A stretch of 64,000 nucleotides of DNA from Daucus carota subsp. sativus (taxonomy: Eukaryota > Streptophyta > Magnoliopsida > Apiales > Apiaceae), in assembly GCF_001625215.2 (NCBI RefSeq), contig NC_030386.2, forward strand, positions 36,149,296 to 36,213,295. The letters run 5' to 3'. Position 1 is the stretch's first letter, and each line of letters opens with the position of its first letter. Of the stretch, positions 24,925 through 37,529 are shown piece by piece. The notes under the pieces are model-generated. The model did not search any database, was not told the DNA's origin, and was given only the letters and a program-made list of their open reading frames with translations. The translations under genes were made by a program, and so were the position numbers.

Positions 24925-27900
24925 TGTGACGGCCCGAGAATCCGGGGGCCTGGATTCTGACGTCACCACACAAAACCCTTTTAAAACACTTTTGAAACCC
25001 TGTATATTTTTTTTTCTTTTAAAGATAATGAAAATCCAAAAGAATTTAAAACTTGAAAACATTTAATAAAAACTTTGAATGAGAACATAAATCAAATGAT
25101 TTCAAGACCTGAAAGTTTAAACTTGAAACCATCATAAAAGAATTTCCAGAGAATATTTAAACTTTAATAAATGATTCAAAAGAGAACATTTAACCCCCAA
25201 AAACAACAGGATCGCTTCCAGGTTACAGTATTGAAATTAGAATCCACCACTAATACTACACAACATTTCTTACCAAGTCAGATCATCTTCGATATGAAGA
25301 ATCACTGTCAACTCTTCCAGCTATGACTTACATCTGAATCTAGATCGCACAACTCGAGCTAGCACCGACCTCATCAACTTTCCTGAACACTCCTCGACCA
25401 CTTGATCCTCAACTCTGTCTCCTCGTCTAGCATTAGTCTTATCCACAATCTCAATCAATCATCTTATCTTTCAGCCTTTCTGAAATGGTGAGAAAGGAAT
25501 AGCAAGAGTGAGCAACAATGCTCAGCAAGTAATAATAAACAATGATAACTCTGAAATGATATAACATAAGTTCACGAGTTCAAGATATAAGAAGATTCAA
25601 CCTGAGTTCACAATTTCAGGTATTGTATAAAAGAATCACAATACCTTGCAGCAATAGAAACCTGAGGAATTCAATCCTTCACAAGAGAATTATTGAATTG
25701 GACTATCACATTTTAATTAAAAACCAAGGTTAGGATGCTGATCAGTCATACCTAACCCCGAGCAGGCCCCGCCATGCTCTATCACTGGATCCAAGGCACT
25801 CATTGGCCTAGCATGACCACGAATCTGGTCTGACCACTCATTTGGTCCACATAATTTTATAAAAACAATAATCCAATTCTCTAATTCAATTCAAGAAGCC
25901 AATGTAAGTTAACAGAACATAATCATCATCATCATCAACCACTGAATAATTCCAAATCAAACTTTGATAATAACTTTCCATAAGTCACAGTCCATCCTTC
26001 CATAAATCATAGTTCAGGAAATCCCTAACTATTCAATATCCTCCATTATCGGCTAATCAACTGAATTTAGCCTGCTAAACCAGCATGACAATGGCGGTTT
26101 GAATAATCAAGAAGATCCCAATTCATTCAAAGCTCTAACTATCACTGAGCAACACATGCTTCAATGACAATCTGAACTTCGAATTAATTTGAAAAACGGA
26201 AATTATCTGAATTTTTTTCGAGGATTAGAAAAGGATGGATAAGAATATTTGCATTTGCCAAATATGAAAAAGAAAGGAACTAATATTTGCAACACATTCG
26301 AAAAGAATGGATCAGAATAATCGCAAGATATCCAAGAGAAGGGTATAGGATACTTGCCTTAAATCTGACTCCAGTCTCACATCTCAATCTCATCTTTCCA
26401 CTTTCACAATCTATGCACCTTGTAATCTCTAGACCATCTCTAGCTATACTCTATTCGCCACATTGCTTCGCTTACTCGATTCATTCTTTATTCGCTTTGG
26501 AACACCACTTGTCCTTCTGAACGTCTTCGGTCATCCTTGTCTCGTCCAAATCCTTAACGAGAATAAGATAATACTATAGTCACTAATCAATCAATCGCAT
26601 ATACATATCACGTATATCGATACCCACTTATATACCCCTTTAAACTTATCACATATCACTTAACACGTAATCATGCTTTGACTCTACCATATAGTCAAGT
26701 CATATTCCACATAACATATTACCAATCACTTATCATATGAATCCTATCGAAAATCCGACATCATCTCGTCTATTTATTAGACTATCCACCTGTTATCCTA
26801 TCTCAATCAACAATCACCCAACAAGATCCAATTACTATAATCCATATATTCTTATCCAATATCAATCAACTCACGACACTATGTCATCCAAATCTTTTAT
26901 CACACGTGTATACTATCATGAATAAACATGTATATCACGTAATCATCAATTAATAGCAATCAAATAACATATAATCACATTGTGCACATTTAACAACAAT
27001 TATTCACATTCTCGACTCCATCATATTATTATGTTATATCAAACTAGACTTTATAAGCTTCTGTCTCTCTTTCGTTTCACTTGATTCCGATTTACGGATC
27101 AAAAGTTATGATCAAAATTGTTTCCTACTTCCTCTATCAACACATAACACATCACTCTAATAACACACATCACATAACACATAAGATTTCCCATCCCGAC
27201 TAATGTCAAATCGAGTCTCGGGTTTAAAATGATTTTTCGAGAATTTTCTGGAATTTTTAAACATTTTTCGGAATGAAAATTGATAAAAGAATCACTTTTC
27301 GGATAAATAATCAAGTCCCAAATACTTGAAATTGGACTTGAAATCATTCCTAAACAATTGTCGAGCCTTGAACATAATTTAGAAAAATATTTCAAAGCTC
27401 GAAACTATTTTTCGGAATTTTTAAATAAAAAAAATAATTAAATCCAATTAATTAATCAATTAAGATCAATTAATAATTAATTAAAATAATTAATCAATTA
27501 ATATTTAAATTAATTGACCAATTAAAATAATTAATTACTAATTAAAATTAATTAATAAATCAAATTAGATTTATTTTTAAATAAAGAAATAATTAAAAAC
27601 TATTTTTGAAATTAAAGAAAATAAGTATAAAAACAATTTTTAAAAGACTTAAAAATAAAGGGTTTAATCTGCTAGTTTTGGAAACTTCTAGCAGGGTTTG
27701 ATTTGCAAAACCAGAAACTTTGGGGGTGGATTTGTAATACTGCAGTAGATGGGTGGTGAAATTGAAATTTCACCACCATCTCCCCCAATCGCCGCCGGCA
27801 GCCATGGCTGCCGCCTTGGAGCTCGTCGGACAACGCCACCACTGACCAGAAACCCTCCAAACTCTCCAGATCTCTTCCCTTATCTCCCCACAACTCCACC

Positions 27901-29473
27901 ACGCTTTCAGTTTCAAGAAACAAGCAACGAGGTGGCCGGAAAAAGCTTGGAAACCTCGCCGCCGGCGAGTTTCTTTCAAACTCCGGTGACCCCTTTCCGG
28001 GAATCCCACATAACTTTTGAACATACCCACAAGTTCCTCTCTTCACACTCTTTCTAATGGTATAAGCCATGCATACCCAGAATTAACAGAACGCAATCTC
28101 CGGCCAAAAATCAATATTTTCCGGCGAAAAACGCAAGAACACCAAGAACACTCAATTTCAAAGATTAAACTGACTTTTCGAGGTGTTATTGAACTCAAAA
28201 ATTGACATATGATATACCAAAACGACGAGAAAAACATGCTCTACAACATGGAATCATCAAAACAATCAAACAAACACGTTTACAAAAATCCACTATTTAA
28301 ATCTTAATAACTCGAATTTTAAAACTTCAATTACTCCCTACCTGTGAATCTCATGTTGTTTTTGATTGCAGATATAGATTCTACTCTTCGATATCTTCGA
28401 TTTGACTATTCGCACGCTTGATTCTGACTCCAATAACGCCTTCAAATCCACGTTTGATTATGAAGAACACGAAGAACGCAGCTCGGTTTCTCTCGGTATT
28501 CGTGCAGAGAAACTGGTGAAATGATTTTTACGGGTGAAAATAAGCTCTAGAAAGGTATATTTATATTTACAACTAATTGGTACCCCTTTGGATCGTATAT
28601 GACATGAAAATACGTATTTACTAGCTTTATATTAATAAAGCGGGGTCCAATCGGTACTGGTTTTCAAGATAATCATCAAAACGGGGCTTTTTAACTCAAT
28701 TATTGGTCTGCGGGTCCCACTGCAATTATTACATGATAAGGATGACGAAAATATCTCGTTTCACGTTTATCGAGACAAACTGGATAATTATCGATAATTT
28801 TAGTACCCGAAAAACTCCGCCGGACCGACTACGGGGAAAACCGTACTCCGGATCGAAAAAGTCAAAACACGAAAAATGTCCGGAATATTCAAATTAGGCT
28901 AAAGGTGAGTTTTCTCGAAACTTCCGGAAAGAAAATTTGCTACACCGTTACGAGTGGACGGTTTTACGGAAATCAAATAATCAATAATTAAATATAAATA
29001 TACGCAATTAAATCCGTAAATCAATTATAAAATCATCTAACATTCCATAAATCGATATGAAAATATCCAAATAAACTATATTTTCTCCTGAGCCTATAGA
29101 AATTGAAATATCTCAAATACGAACACATCTGAGCAGTTAACGCAATAAACCATATAATATAAAATTCACAAAAATTCATATATTAATCATATAATACTCA
29201 TAATTAACCATAATTAATTAACCAACAAATTCACCAATACCACTTAATCACATAACACATATATTCCCATAATACTCATCTAGAATTTTCGAAACAATAT
29301 ATGAAAATCAGTTTTAAAAATACAATTATTTATTAATAACACAATAACCCGGGTTTAAGTATAAAACCTTGAAAATTCATTAAACTGGGATAAAATATTA
29401 AATCTTATTCCTTTCTTTTTAAGAAAATCATTTATAATATTAATAAAATATTTTTAAAATCCGGGTTATTACA
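24925..29473 (-). repeat. LTR, downstream (3') copy of the long-LTR element
   Basis: 4,549 bp, collinear with 31336-35884 at a constant offset of 6,411. Contains an AATTAATTAA-rich tract (about 27430-27560) and a GC-richer block (about 27740-28010). Open frames inside it are identical between both LTRs and are not protein genes I recognise. Confidence 0.95.
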
Positions 29474-29489
29474 ATCTACCCTCCTTATA
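29474..29489 (-). other. Polypurine tract of the long-LTR element
   Basis: On the minus strand, TATAAGGAGGGTAGAT immediately precedes the 3' LTR. It is the expected plus-strand primer position. Confidence 0.75.
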
Positions 29490-29672
29490 GGGATTCCGTC
29501 CTCGGAATCAGAAAAAGAAGGAGGACGCATAATCTGTAAAATCCATATTAATCCACATAACAAGTATAATCACATACACACTATTCACATAATCACATCA
29601 ATATTCAACTAGAGACAACAATAATATCTAGACAAATAGATGTATAATAATCAAATCTGAATTTAATAGTAT

Positions 29673-29720
29673 GGGATATTACATTCTACCCCCCTTATAA
29701 GGATTCCGCCCTCGGAATCC
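29673..29720 (-). repeat. Second polypurine-tract/LTR-start unit inside the element
   Basis: About 210 bp inside the true junction the same arrangement recurs: a purine run (GGGGGGTAGAA on minus), then TGTAATATCCC, which resembles the LTR start TGTAATAACCC. The preceding CGAGG(A/G)CGGAATCC-type sequence is also duplicated. Confidence 0.7.
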
Positions 29721-30126
29721 GCAAAGAGAACTCAAACGTATCACTTTGAAGATTCCACTATACACTTCGTAATAACGTATCATCATTCACCTTTGATCGG
29801 CCTTGGCATACCTTTAGCTTTAAAGAAATTGGAGAATCAACTTACACAATTGCAGAATTCATTTCCCAAGAATCAATCTTTGGAAATTTCAGAGTAACAA
29901 GATGTTTTCAAAATAGGTGACATTGGAATACAAGAGTGACTGGGAGATCAATACGATCAAATGAACTTAATGTTGCGTGTCCATATTAGACACTACTAAA
30001 GGTTGTTAACCTTCTTGTAATCACAACACACACAAGTGATGGCGTCCCATCCAACTCCTATCACACAGACAGGTATACCTTGTGTCCCCTATAAATAGGG
30101 TTGTTCATCCCAATCAAATTGAATAA

Positions 30127-30250
30127 ATGTCAAGGAATATCAAAGAATGTCAAGGAATATCAAAGATATCAAAGAACATCAAGGGATACCAGGGAAGATG
30201 AAAGGGTATCAAGGAATGTCAAGAAATGTCAAACAATATCAAGGAACATC
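30127..30250. repeat. Short degenerate tandem repeat in the internal domain
   Basis: Roughly a dozen tandem variants of a 10-11-mer like TCAAGGAATA / TCAAAGAATG. Purine-rich on +, pyrimidine-rich on the element's own strand. Non-coding. Confidence 0.8.
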
Positions 30251-31321
30251 ACTATCTCTTCACAACAAACCTTTATCACACATCTTTGCTTTCCAACTCA
30301 TACCAATAATCAATATCAATGTCATCTTAGAATTTGAGAAATTGAAAATCTCGTTTATCGAAATGATATCATAATAACTCACTGATGAAAAACATATAAT
30401 CAAAAGAATCTTTAGTTGAAGAGAGGTACTGCCAAGGTCTTCTCAAATTACTGCTCTACTTCAAAAATCATCGTTCGTTGTATATCTCCTTTTCAGCCTT
30501 CTCGATAATTGATCGACGTTCAATCGTAATAGCGTCGTAAGATGTCATTGTTCGTAATAAGTCTGGCCCAAGTAGTTTACATTATTTCATCCCAATTGCC
30601 TTTGAAGTCCATAGCATGACATGTAACATATCTTCAATCGTTTGGATCGTCAACCTGTGGGTTATGGGCCCACCTTGATATCGTTTGAAATCCCGATTAG
30701 CTCGAAGCGTTGTCGTCGAGGACTAACGTTCTAACTTACTCGTAGACATCATTTCTAATAACTGGACTCAATTCCACATATTCTCTATCATTCCCTTCTC
30801 ACCTATCAACCTCTATATACCAATCTCTCCTTCTAATCCAATACAACTCATATTCTACATTCACCTTTCATATCTTCACTCAAAACCATATACATCTTCC
30901 AAATATCTGACATGGTCAACATACTATGAACCATGCATTTTTATCATTCTCAAATCAATACAATAGACCATTTTCAACTATGCAGTATAGTCAGAATAAT
31001 CTGAACACTGCATTTTCACCATTTTCAACTCAATCATTCATTATCAAACTCTTCTATATAGGTCTAATACTGACCTTTCTCACAATAGTACCATTCTCGG
31101 TTACTCGATCGCTAGAAATGAAATGTCTAAACTTAGGAATCAAAATCTCTCTAAACTTATGCACTCAACTTAGTCGTCTAACTAGATTCTATGCTTCACT
31201 CACATCACTAGACTATTCCCAAATAGTCTAACCATACCTCTATGTGAGGTTACACAACATTCTTCTCTAGAAAATCTATAACTATGATCTATATTCTAAT
31301 TTCAAATACTTATAACCTGTT

Positions 31322-31333
31322 GCTCTGATACCA
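31322..31333 (-). other. Primer-binding site (tRNA-iMet type)
   Basis: On the minus strand TGGTATCAGAGC, complementary to the 3' end of plant initiator tRNA-Met, lies two bases after the LTR end. This fixes the element's direction. Confidence 0.9.
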
Positions 31334-31335
31334 AC

Positions 31336-34300
31336 TGTGACGGCCCGAGAATCCGGGGGCCTGGATTCTGACGTCACCACACAAAACCCTTTTAAAACAC
31401 TTTTGAAACCCTGTATATTTTTTTTTCTTTTAAAGATAATGAAAATCCAAAAGAATTTAAAACTTGAAAACATTTAATAAAAACTTTGAATGAGAACATA
31501 AATCAAATGATTTCAAGACCTGAAAGTTTAAACTTGAAACCATCATAAAAGAATTTCCAGAGAATATTTAAACTTTAATAAATGATTCAAAAGAGAACAT
31601 TTAACCCCCAAAAACAACAGGATCGCTTCCAGGTTACAGTATTGAAATTAGAATCCACCACTAATACTACACAACATTTCTTACCAAGTCAGATCATCTT
31701 CGATATGAAGAATCACTGTCAACTCTTCCAGCTATGACTTACATCTGAATCTAGATCGCACAACTCGAGCTAGCACCGACCTCATCAACTTTCCTGAACA
31801 CTCCTCGACCACTTGATCCTCAACTCTGTCTCCTCGTCTAGCATTAGTCTTATCCACAATCTCAATCAATCATCTTATCTTTCAGCCTTTCTGAAATGGT
31901 GAGAAAGGAATAGCAAGAGTGAGCAACAATGCTCAGCAAGTAATAATAAACAATGATAACTCTGAAATGATATAACATAAGTTCACGAGTTCAAGATATA
32001 AGAAGATTCAACCTGAGTTCACAATTTCAGGTATTGTATAAAAGAATCACAATACCTTGCAGCAATAGAAACCTGAGGAATTCAATCCTTCACAAGAGAA
32101 TTATTGAATTGGACTATCACATTTTAATTAAAAACCAAGGTTAGGATGCTGATCAGTCATACCTAACCCCGAGCAGGCCCCGCCATGCTCTATCACTGGA
32201 TCCAAGGCACTCATTGGCCTAGCATGACCACGAATCTGGTCTGACCACTCATTTGGTCCACATAATTTTATAAAAACAATAATCCAATTCTCTAATTCAA
32301 TTCAAGAAGCCAATGTAAGTTAACAGAACATAATCATCATCATCATCAACCACTGAATAATTCCAAATCAAACTTTGATAATAACTTTCCATAAGTCACA
32401 GTCCATCCTTCCATAAATCATAGTTCAGGAAATCCCTAACTATTCAATATCCTCCATTATCGGCTAATCAACTGAATTTAGCCTGCTAAACCAGCATGAC
32501 AATGGCGGTTTGAATAATCAAGAAGATCCCAATTCATTCAAAGCTCTAACTATCACTGAGCAACACATGCTTCAATGACAATCTGAACTTCGAATTAATT
32601 TGAAAAACGGAAATTATCTGAATTTTTTTCGAGGATTAGAAAAGGATGGATAAGAATATTTGCATTTGCCAAATATGAAAAAGAAAGGAACTAATATTTG
32701 CAACACATTCGAAAAGAATGGATCAGAATAATCGCAAGATATCCAAGAGAAGGGTATAGGATACTTGCCTTAAATCTGACTCCAGTCTCACATCTCAATC
32801 TCATCTTTCCACTTTCACAATCTATGCACCTTGTAATCTCTAGACCATCTCTAGCTATACTCTATTCGCCACATTGCTTCGCTTACTCGATTCATTCTTT
32901 ATTCGCTTTGGAACACCACTTGTCCTTCTGAACGTCTTCGGTCATCCTTGTCTCGTCCAAATCCTTAACGAGAATAAGATAATACTATAGTCACTAATCA
33001 ATCAATCGCATATACATATCACGTATATCGATACCCACTTATATACCCCTTTAAACTTATCACATATCACTTAACACGTAATCATGCTTTGACTCTACCA
33101 TATAGTCAAGTCATATTCCACATAACATATTACCAATCACTTATCATATGAATCCTATCGAAAATCCGACATCATCTCGTCTATTTATTAGACTATCCAC
33201 CTGTTATCCTATCTCAATCAACAATCACCCAACAAGATCCAATTACTATAATCCATATATTCTTATCCAATATCAATCAACTCACGACACTATGTCATCC
33301 AAATCTTTTATCACACGTGTATACTATCATGAATAAACATGTATATCACGTAATCATCAATTAATAGCAATCAAATAACATATAATCACATTGTGCACAT
33401 TTAACAACAATTATTCACATTCTCGACTCCATCATATTATTATGTTATATCAAACTAGACTTTATAAGCTTCTGTCTCTCTTTCGTTTCACTTGATTCCG
33501 ATTTACGGATCAAAAGTTATGATCAAAATTGTTTCCTACTTCCTCTATCAACACATAACACATCACTCTAATAACACACATCACATAACACATAAGATTT
33601 CCCATCCCGACTAATGTCAAATCGAGTCTCGGGTTTAAAATGATTTTTCGAGAATTTTCTGGAATTTTTAAACATTTTTCGGAATGAAAATTGATAAAAG
33701 AATCACTTTTCGGATAAATAATCAAGTCCCAAATACTTGAAATTGGACTTGAAATCATTCCTAAACAATTGTCGAGCCTTGAACATAATTTAGAAAAATA
33801 TTTCAAAGCTCGAAACTATTTTTCGGAATTTTTAAATAAAAAAAATAATTAAATCCAATTAATTAATCAATTAAGATCAATTAATAATTAATTAAAATAA
33901 TTAATCAATTAATATTTAAATTAATTGACCAATTAAAATAATTAATTACTAATTAAAATTAATTAATAAATCAAATTAGATTTATTTTTAAATAAAGAAA
34001 TAATTAAAAACTATTTTTGAAATTAAAGAAAATAAGTATAAAAACAATTTTTAAAAGACTTAAAAATAAAGGGTTTAATCTGCTAGTTTTGGAAACTTCT
34101 AGCAGGGTTTGATTTGCAAAACCAGAAACTTTGGGGGTGGATTTGTAATACTGCAGTAGATGGGTGGTGAAATTGAAATTTCACCACCATCTCCCCCAAT
34201 CGCCGCCGGCAGCCATGGCTGCCGCCTTGGAGCTCGTCGGACAACGCCACCACTGACCAGAAACCCTCCAAACTCTCCAGATCTCTTCCCTTATCTCCCC

Positions 34301-35884
34301 ACAACTCCACCACGCTTTCAGTTTCAAGAAACAAGCAACGAGGTGGCCGGAAAAAGCTTGGAAACCTCGCCGCCGGCGAGTTTCTTTCAAACTCCGGTGA
34401 CCCCTTTCCGGGAATCCCACATAACTTTTGAACATACCCACAAGTTCCTCTCTTCACACTCTTTCTAATGGTATAAGCCATGCATACCCAGAATTAACAG
34501 AACGCAATCTCCGGCCAAAAATCAATATTTTCCGGCGAAAAACGCAAGAACACCAAGAACACTCAATTTCAAAGATTAAACTGACTTTTCGAGGTGTTAT
34601 TGAACTCAAAAATTGACATATGATATACCAAAACGACGAGAAAAACATGCTCTACAACATGGAATCATCAAAACAATCAAACAAACACGTTTACAAAAAT
34701 CCACTATTTAAATCTTAATAACTCGAATTTTAAAACTTCAATTACTCCCTACCTGTGAATCTCATGTTGTTTTTGATTGCAGATATAGATTCTACTCTTC
34801 GATATCTTCGATTTGACTATTCGCACGCTTGATTCTGACTCCAATAACGCCTTCAAATCCACGTTTGATTATGAAGAACACGAAGAACGCAGCTCGGTTT
34901 CTCTCGGTATTCGTGCAGAGAAACTGGTGAAATGATTTTTACGGGTGAAAATAAGCTCTAGAAAGGTATATTTATATTTACAACTAATTGGTACCCCTTT
35001 GGATCGTATATGACATGAAAATACGTATTTACTAGCTTTATATTAATAAAGCGGGGTCCAATCGGTACTGGTTTTCAAGATAATCATCAAAACGGGGCTT
35101 TTTAACTCAATTATTGGTCTGCGGGTCCCACTGCAATTATTACATGATAAGGATGACGAAAATATCTCGTTTCACGTTTATCGAGACAAACTGGATAATT
35201 ATCGATAATTTTAGTACCCGAAAAACTCCGCCGGACCGACTACGGGGAAAACCGTACTCCGGATCGAAAAAGTCAAAACACGAAAAATGTCCGGAATATT
35301 CAAATTAGGCTAAAGGTGAGTTTTCTCGAAACTTCCGGGAAGAAAATTTGCTACACCGTTACGAGTGGACGGTTTTACGGAAATCAAATAATCAATAATT
35401 AAATATAAATATACGCAATTAAATCCGTAAATCAATTATAAAATCATCTAACATTCCATAAATCGATATGAAAATATCCAAATAAACTATATTTTCTCCT
35501 GAGCCTATAGAAATTGAAATATCTCAAATACGAACACATCTGAGCAGTTAACGCAATAAACCATATAATATAAAATTCACAAAAATTCATATATTAATCA
35601 TATAATACTCATAATTAACCATAATTAATTAACCAACAAATTCACCAATACCACTTAATCACATAACACATATATTCCCATAATACTCATCTAGAATTTT
35701 CGAAACAATATATGAAAATCAGTTTTAAAAATACAATTATTTATTAATAACACAATAACCCGGGTTTAAGTATAAAACCTTGAAAATTCATTAAACTGGG
35801 ATAAAATATTAAATCTTATTCCTTTCTTTTTAAGAAAATCATTTATAATATTAATAAAATATTTTTAAAATCCGGGTTATTACA
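31336..35884 (-). repeat. LTR, upstream (5') copy of the long-LTR element
   Basis: 4,549 bp, essentially identical to 24925-29473. It carries the presumed promoter of the element, but I could not place a transcription start. Confidence 0.95.
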
Positions 35885-35972
35885 TTGATGACTCAAAAAT
35901 ATATTAAAAATTATTTCAAATTTTTTTAAAATCAATTATAATTAATCACTTATAATTATAATTATAATTATA
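35885..35972. mobile_element. Hairpin-rich MITE-like insertion, right part
   Basis: Continuation of the insertion at 24681-24919 after the long-LTR element. It ends in a (TTATAA)-like run before the S3 block resumes at TAAGTTGTTCTG. Confidence 0.45.
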
Positions 35973-37200
35973 AGTTGTTCTGTGCACTTGCAAACCAAAG
36001 ATAAAAAATGTGGACAATAGTTCCTATACACAGTATGATCACATGGGATTAAATTTTCACATACAACCCAGCGTGAACATCATTATACATGATACATAAT
36101 CCATATGTTTAAGTAATTTTAGTATTCAATTTGGTCTAGCGGGCTACTTCATGTTGAATTTTTTTTTTTTTTTGACAAATATGACTTCTAGCCTTACAAA
36201 TGAGTATCTGTTTTACGAAATTTTCGGGGTGAGCCAGGTTCGAACCCAGGACCTGGCACGACAGATCATAAGCTCTTTACCACTGAGTTATCCAACCGTG
36301 CTGTCATGTTGATCTAGTATAGCCAGTAATCATGCACTCTGGTCATTAACAGAACCGTGCCATCTTCTTCTAATCAGGAGTGCTGGAATGAGCGAGATAC
36401 CTTGTATTGCTGATTGGCATCATCAACCGGTCATACTACAAGAAAAAGAAACGTTGGTTTCAAACCACAACGCCAGACAAATTGATAACACTATGATATA
36501 TAGATCATATGAACAAATAATGAAAAACAATAAGCAAATAAGATTAGTGAAAATCATGAAAGATGAATATCTCATGAATACTAATCGAGTCCGAATAAAA
36601 AGCAACAATTCTCCACCACTTTGACATGAATATCAATGTGTGGATTTACAATTACTATAGTCCTCCGCTTATAATCAAGCAATAAATTCAAAAGAAGGTT
36701 ACCTGACAGTTCCTTTTAATGATCTCTTGGAGCACTTTCTTCATTGTTTAATACTGCAAGTATTGAACAAACATGTGAATCATTAGTTCATAACAGAAGG
36801 TGCTAGATTATGAATTTCGTAGATCTAAATCTAAAAATTCAAAATTAATCAAAATTGATTAATAATTGGACCAAATACAAAACCGTGAATTCGAATCAAA
36901 GAGATACGAGAGCAAGATGGATCAGATTATTTTGAATTTTGAAATACTTTTAATTTGTATATCGCAGATTGGAGAGCATCAGAGAAGCTGAATACCGTAT
37001 GATTAAAATGTATATAGCTCAATTAGATCAACACACTGATATCTAGCTTGATTGTATATATCGATTGCAGAATCGCCAAGAAGATTGAAGAACAGAGGAG
37101 AAGAACGGCGAAGATGAAGATGGTTAATGAGGATTAGGCAGAAAAGAGATAAGAAAAGAATACAACAGGTTGGTGAGTATAGGCAGATTTTATAAGCTAA
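35973..37200 (-). ncRNA. S3: small spliced transcription unit, copy 3, with transposon-split 3' end
   Basis: Paralog of S1. A TATA-like CTTATAAAAT on minus (37187-37196) is followed by a leader nearly identical to S1 (shared AATTGAGC and TAGATATCAGTGTG), an intron ending ACTTGCAG, and ATG at 36744. Exon 36703-36744 (donor CAG|GTAACC) and exon 36370-36435 (acceptor CTTGTAG) give a 35-aa frame starting MKKVLQEIIKRNCQ. The second exon is shifted relative to S1. The remaining 3' block lies at about 24635-24680, separated by the MITE-like and long-LTR insertions, and a SINE sits at 36158-36303. Its transcript is therefore probably truncated or altered. Confidence 0.3.
36158..36303 (-). mobile_element. 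tRNA-derived SINE, full length (146 bp)
   Basis: On the minus strand: CAGCACGGTTGGATAACTCA head with A box (AACTCAGTGGTAAAGAGC), B box GGTTCGAACC, a short unrelated body, then a poly(A) tail (T run 36159-36173 on +). The target duplication is TCATGTTGA, 9 bp (36149-36157, 36304-36312). It is transcribed by Pol III in this family and mobilised by LINE enzymes. Confidence 0.88.
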
Positions 37201-37394
37201 GAGTGTATTAAATTAAGATTTTAGAAGATTTTTTTAATTTATGAAATCAAATTGTATTCAATTTGGATCTTAGAAAATATATCATACTTTTGAGGTATTC
37301 AATTAAGATTTTAAATTATTCTACAAAATCTGGTGATATTCGATCAGGATTTTTAGTTATGTTTAAAAATTCATTTATATTCAATTAATATTGT

Positions 37395-37518
37395 TTAGAA
37401 TATCTTCAGTGAGGTTGACTATAATCGTCGACTAAATTACACCGGTAAGATATTATGTAAGATTTGCTCAAACTTGTAAGACATTGTGTTTCAGCAGTAT
37501 TGGCTATATTGGTTGGCT
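37395..37518. repeat. Degenerate fragment of the 19447-type MITE
   Basis: Shares TATAATCGT(C/T)G(A/G)CTAAAT and GGCTATATTGGTTGGCTATA with the MITE at 19447-19840. It is cut on its right by the hAT element at 37530. Confidence 0.6.
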
Positions 37519-37529
37519 ATAGTTTAGGA

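Larger units (their letters stand above)
24925..35884 (-). mobile_element. Long-LTR, non-coding Ty3-type retrotransposon (LARD-like), 10.96 kb
   Basis: Two direct LTRs of 4,549 bp each flank a 1,862-bp internal domain. The 5-bp target duplication is TTGAT (24920-24924, 35885-35889). The LTRs run TGTAATAACCC...CCGTCACA on the minus strand, giving TG...CA ends. A tRNA-iMet-type primer-binding site and a polypurine tract set the orientation. The LTRs have no length difference and I noticed only about one substitution by eye, so insertion is very recent, perhaps of the order of ten thousand years with a usual plant clock. No gag or pol is visible; it resembles LARDs, which depend on enzymes from coding relatives. 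Long LTRs, tRNA-Met priming and the TGTAATAACCC start point to Ty3, possibly the Tekay/Del lineage (inference). As a non-autonomous element it looks whole. Confidence 0.92.

Noticed and set aside
27672-28070. 132-residue frame (minus), with overlapping + frame at 27749-28057
   Set aside because: Both lie inside the LTR of the retroelement and recur unchanged in the other LTR (34083-34481). They are not a recognised protein.
30127-30250. CRISPR-like array
   Set aside because: The repeat is a 10-11-bp contiguous tandem without spacers, in a plant retroelement.
36232-36302. tRNA-like A and B boxes
   Set aside because: The boxes belong to a SINE with a poly(A) tail and target duplication; the rest of a tRNA cloverleaf is absent.
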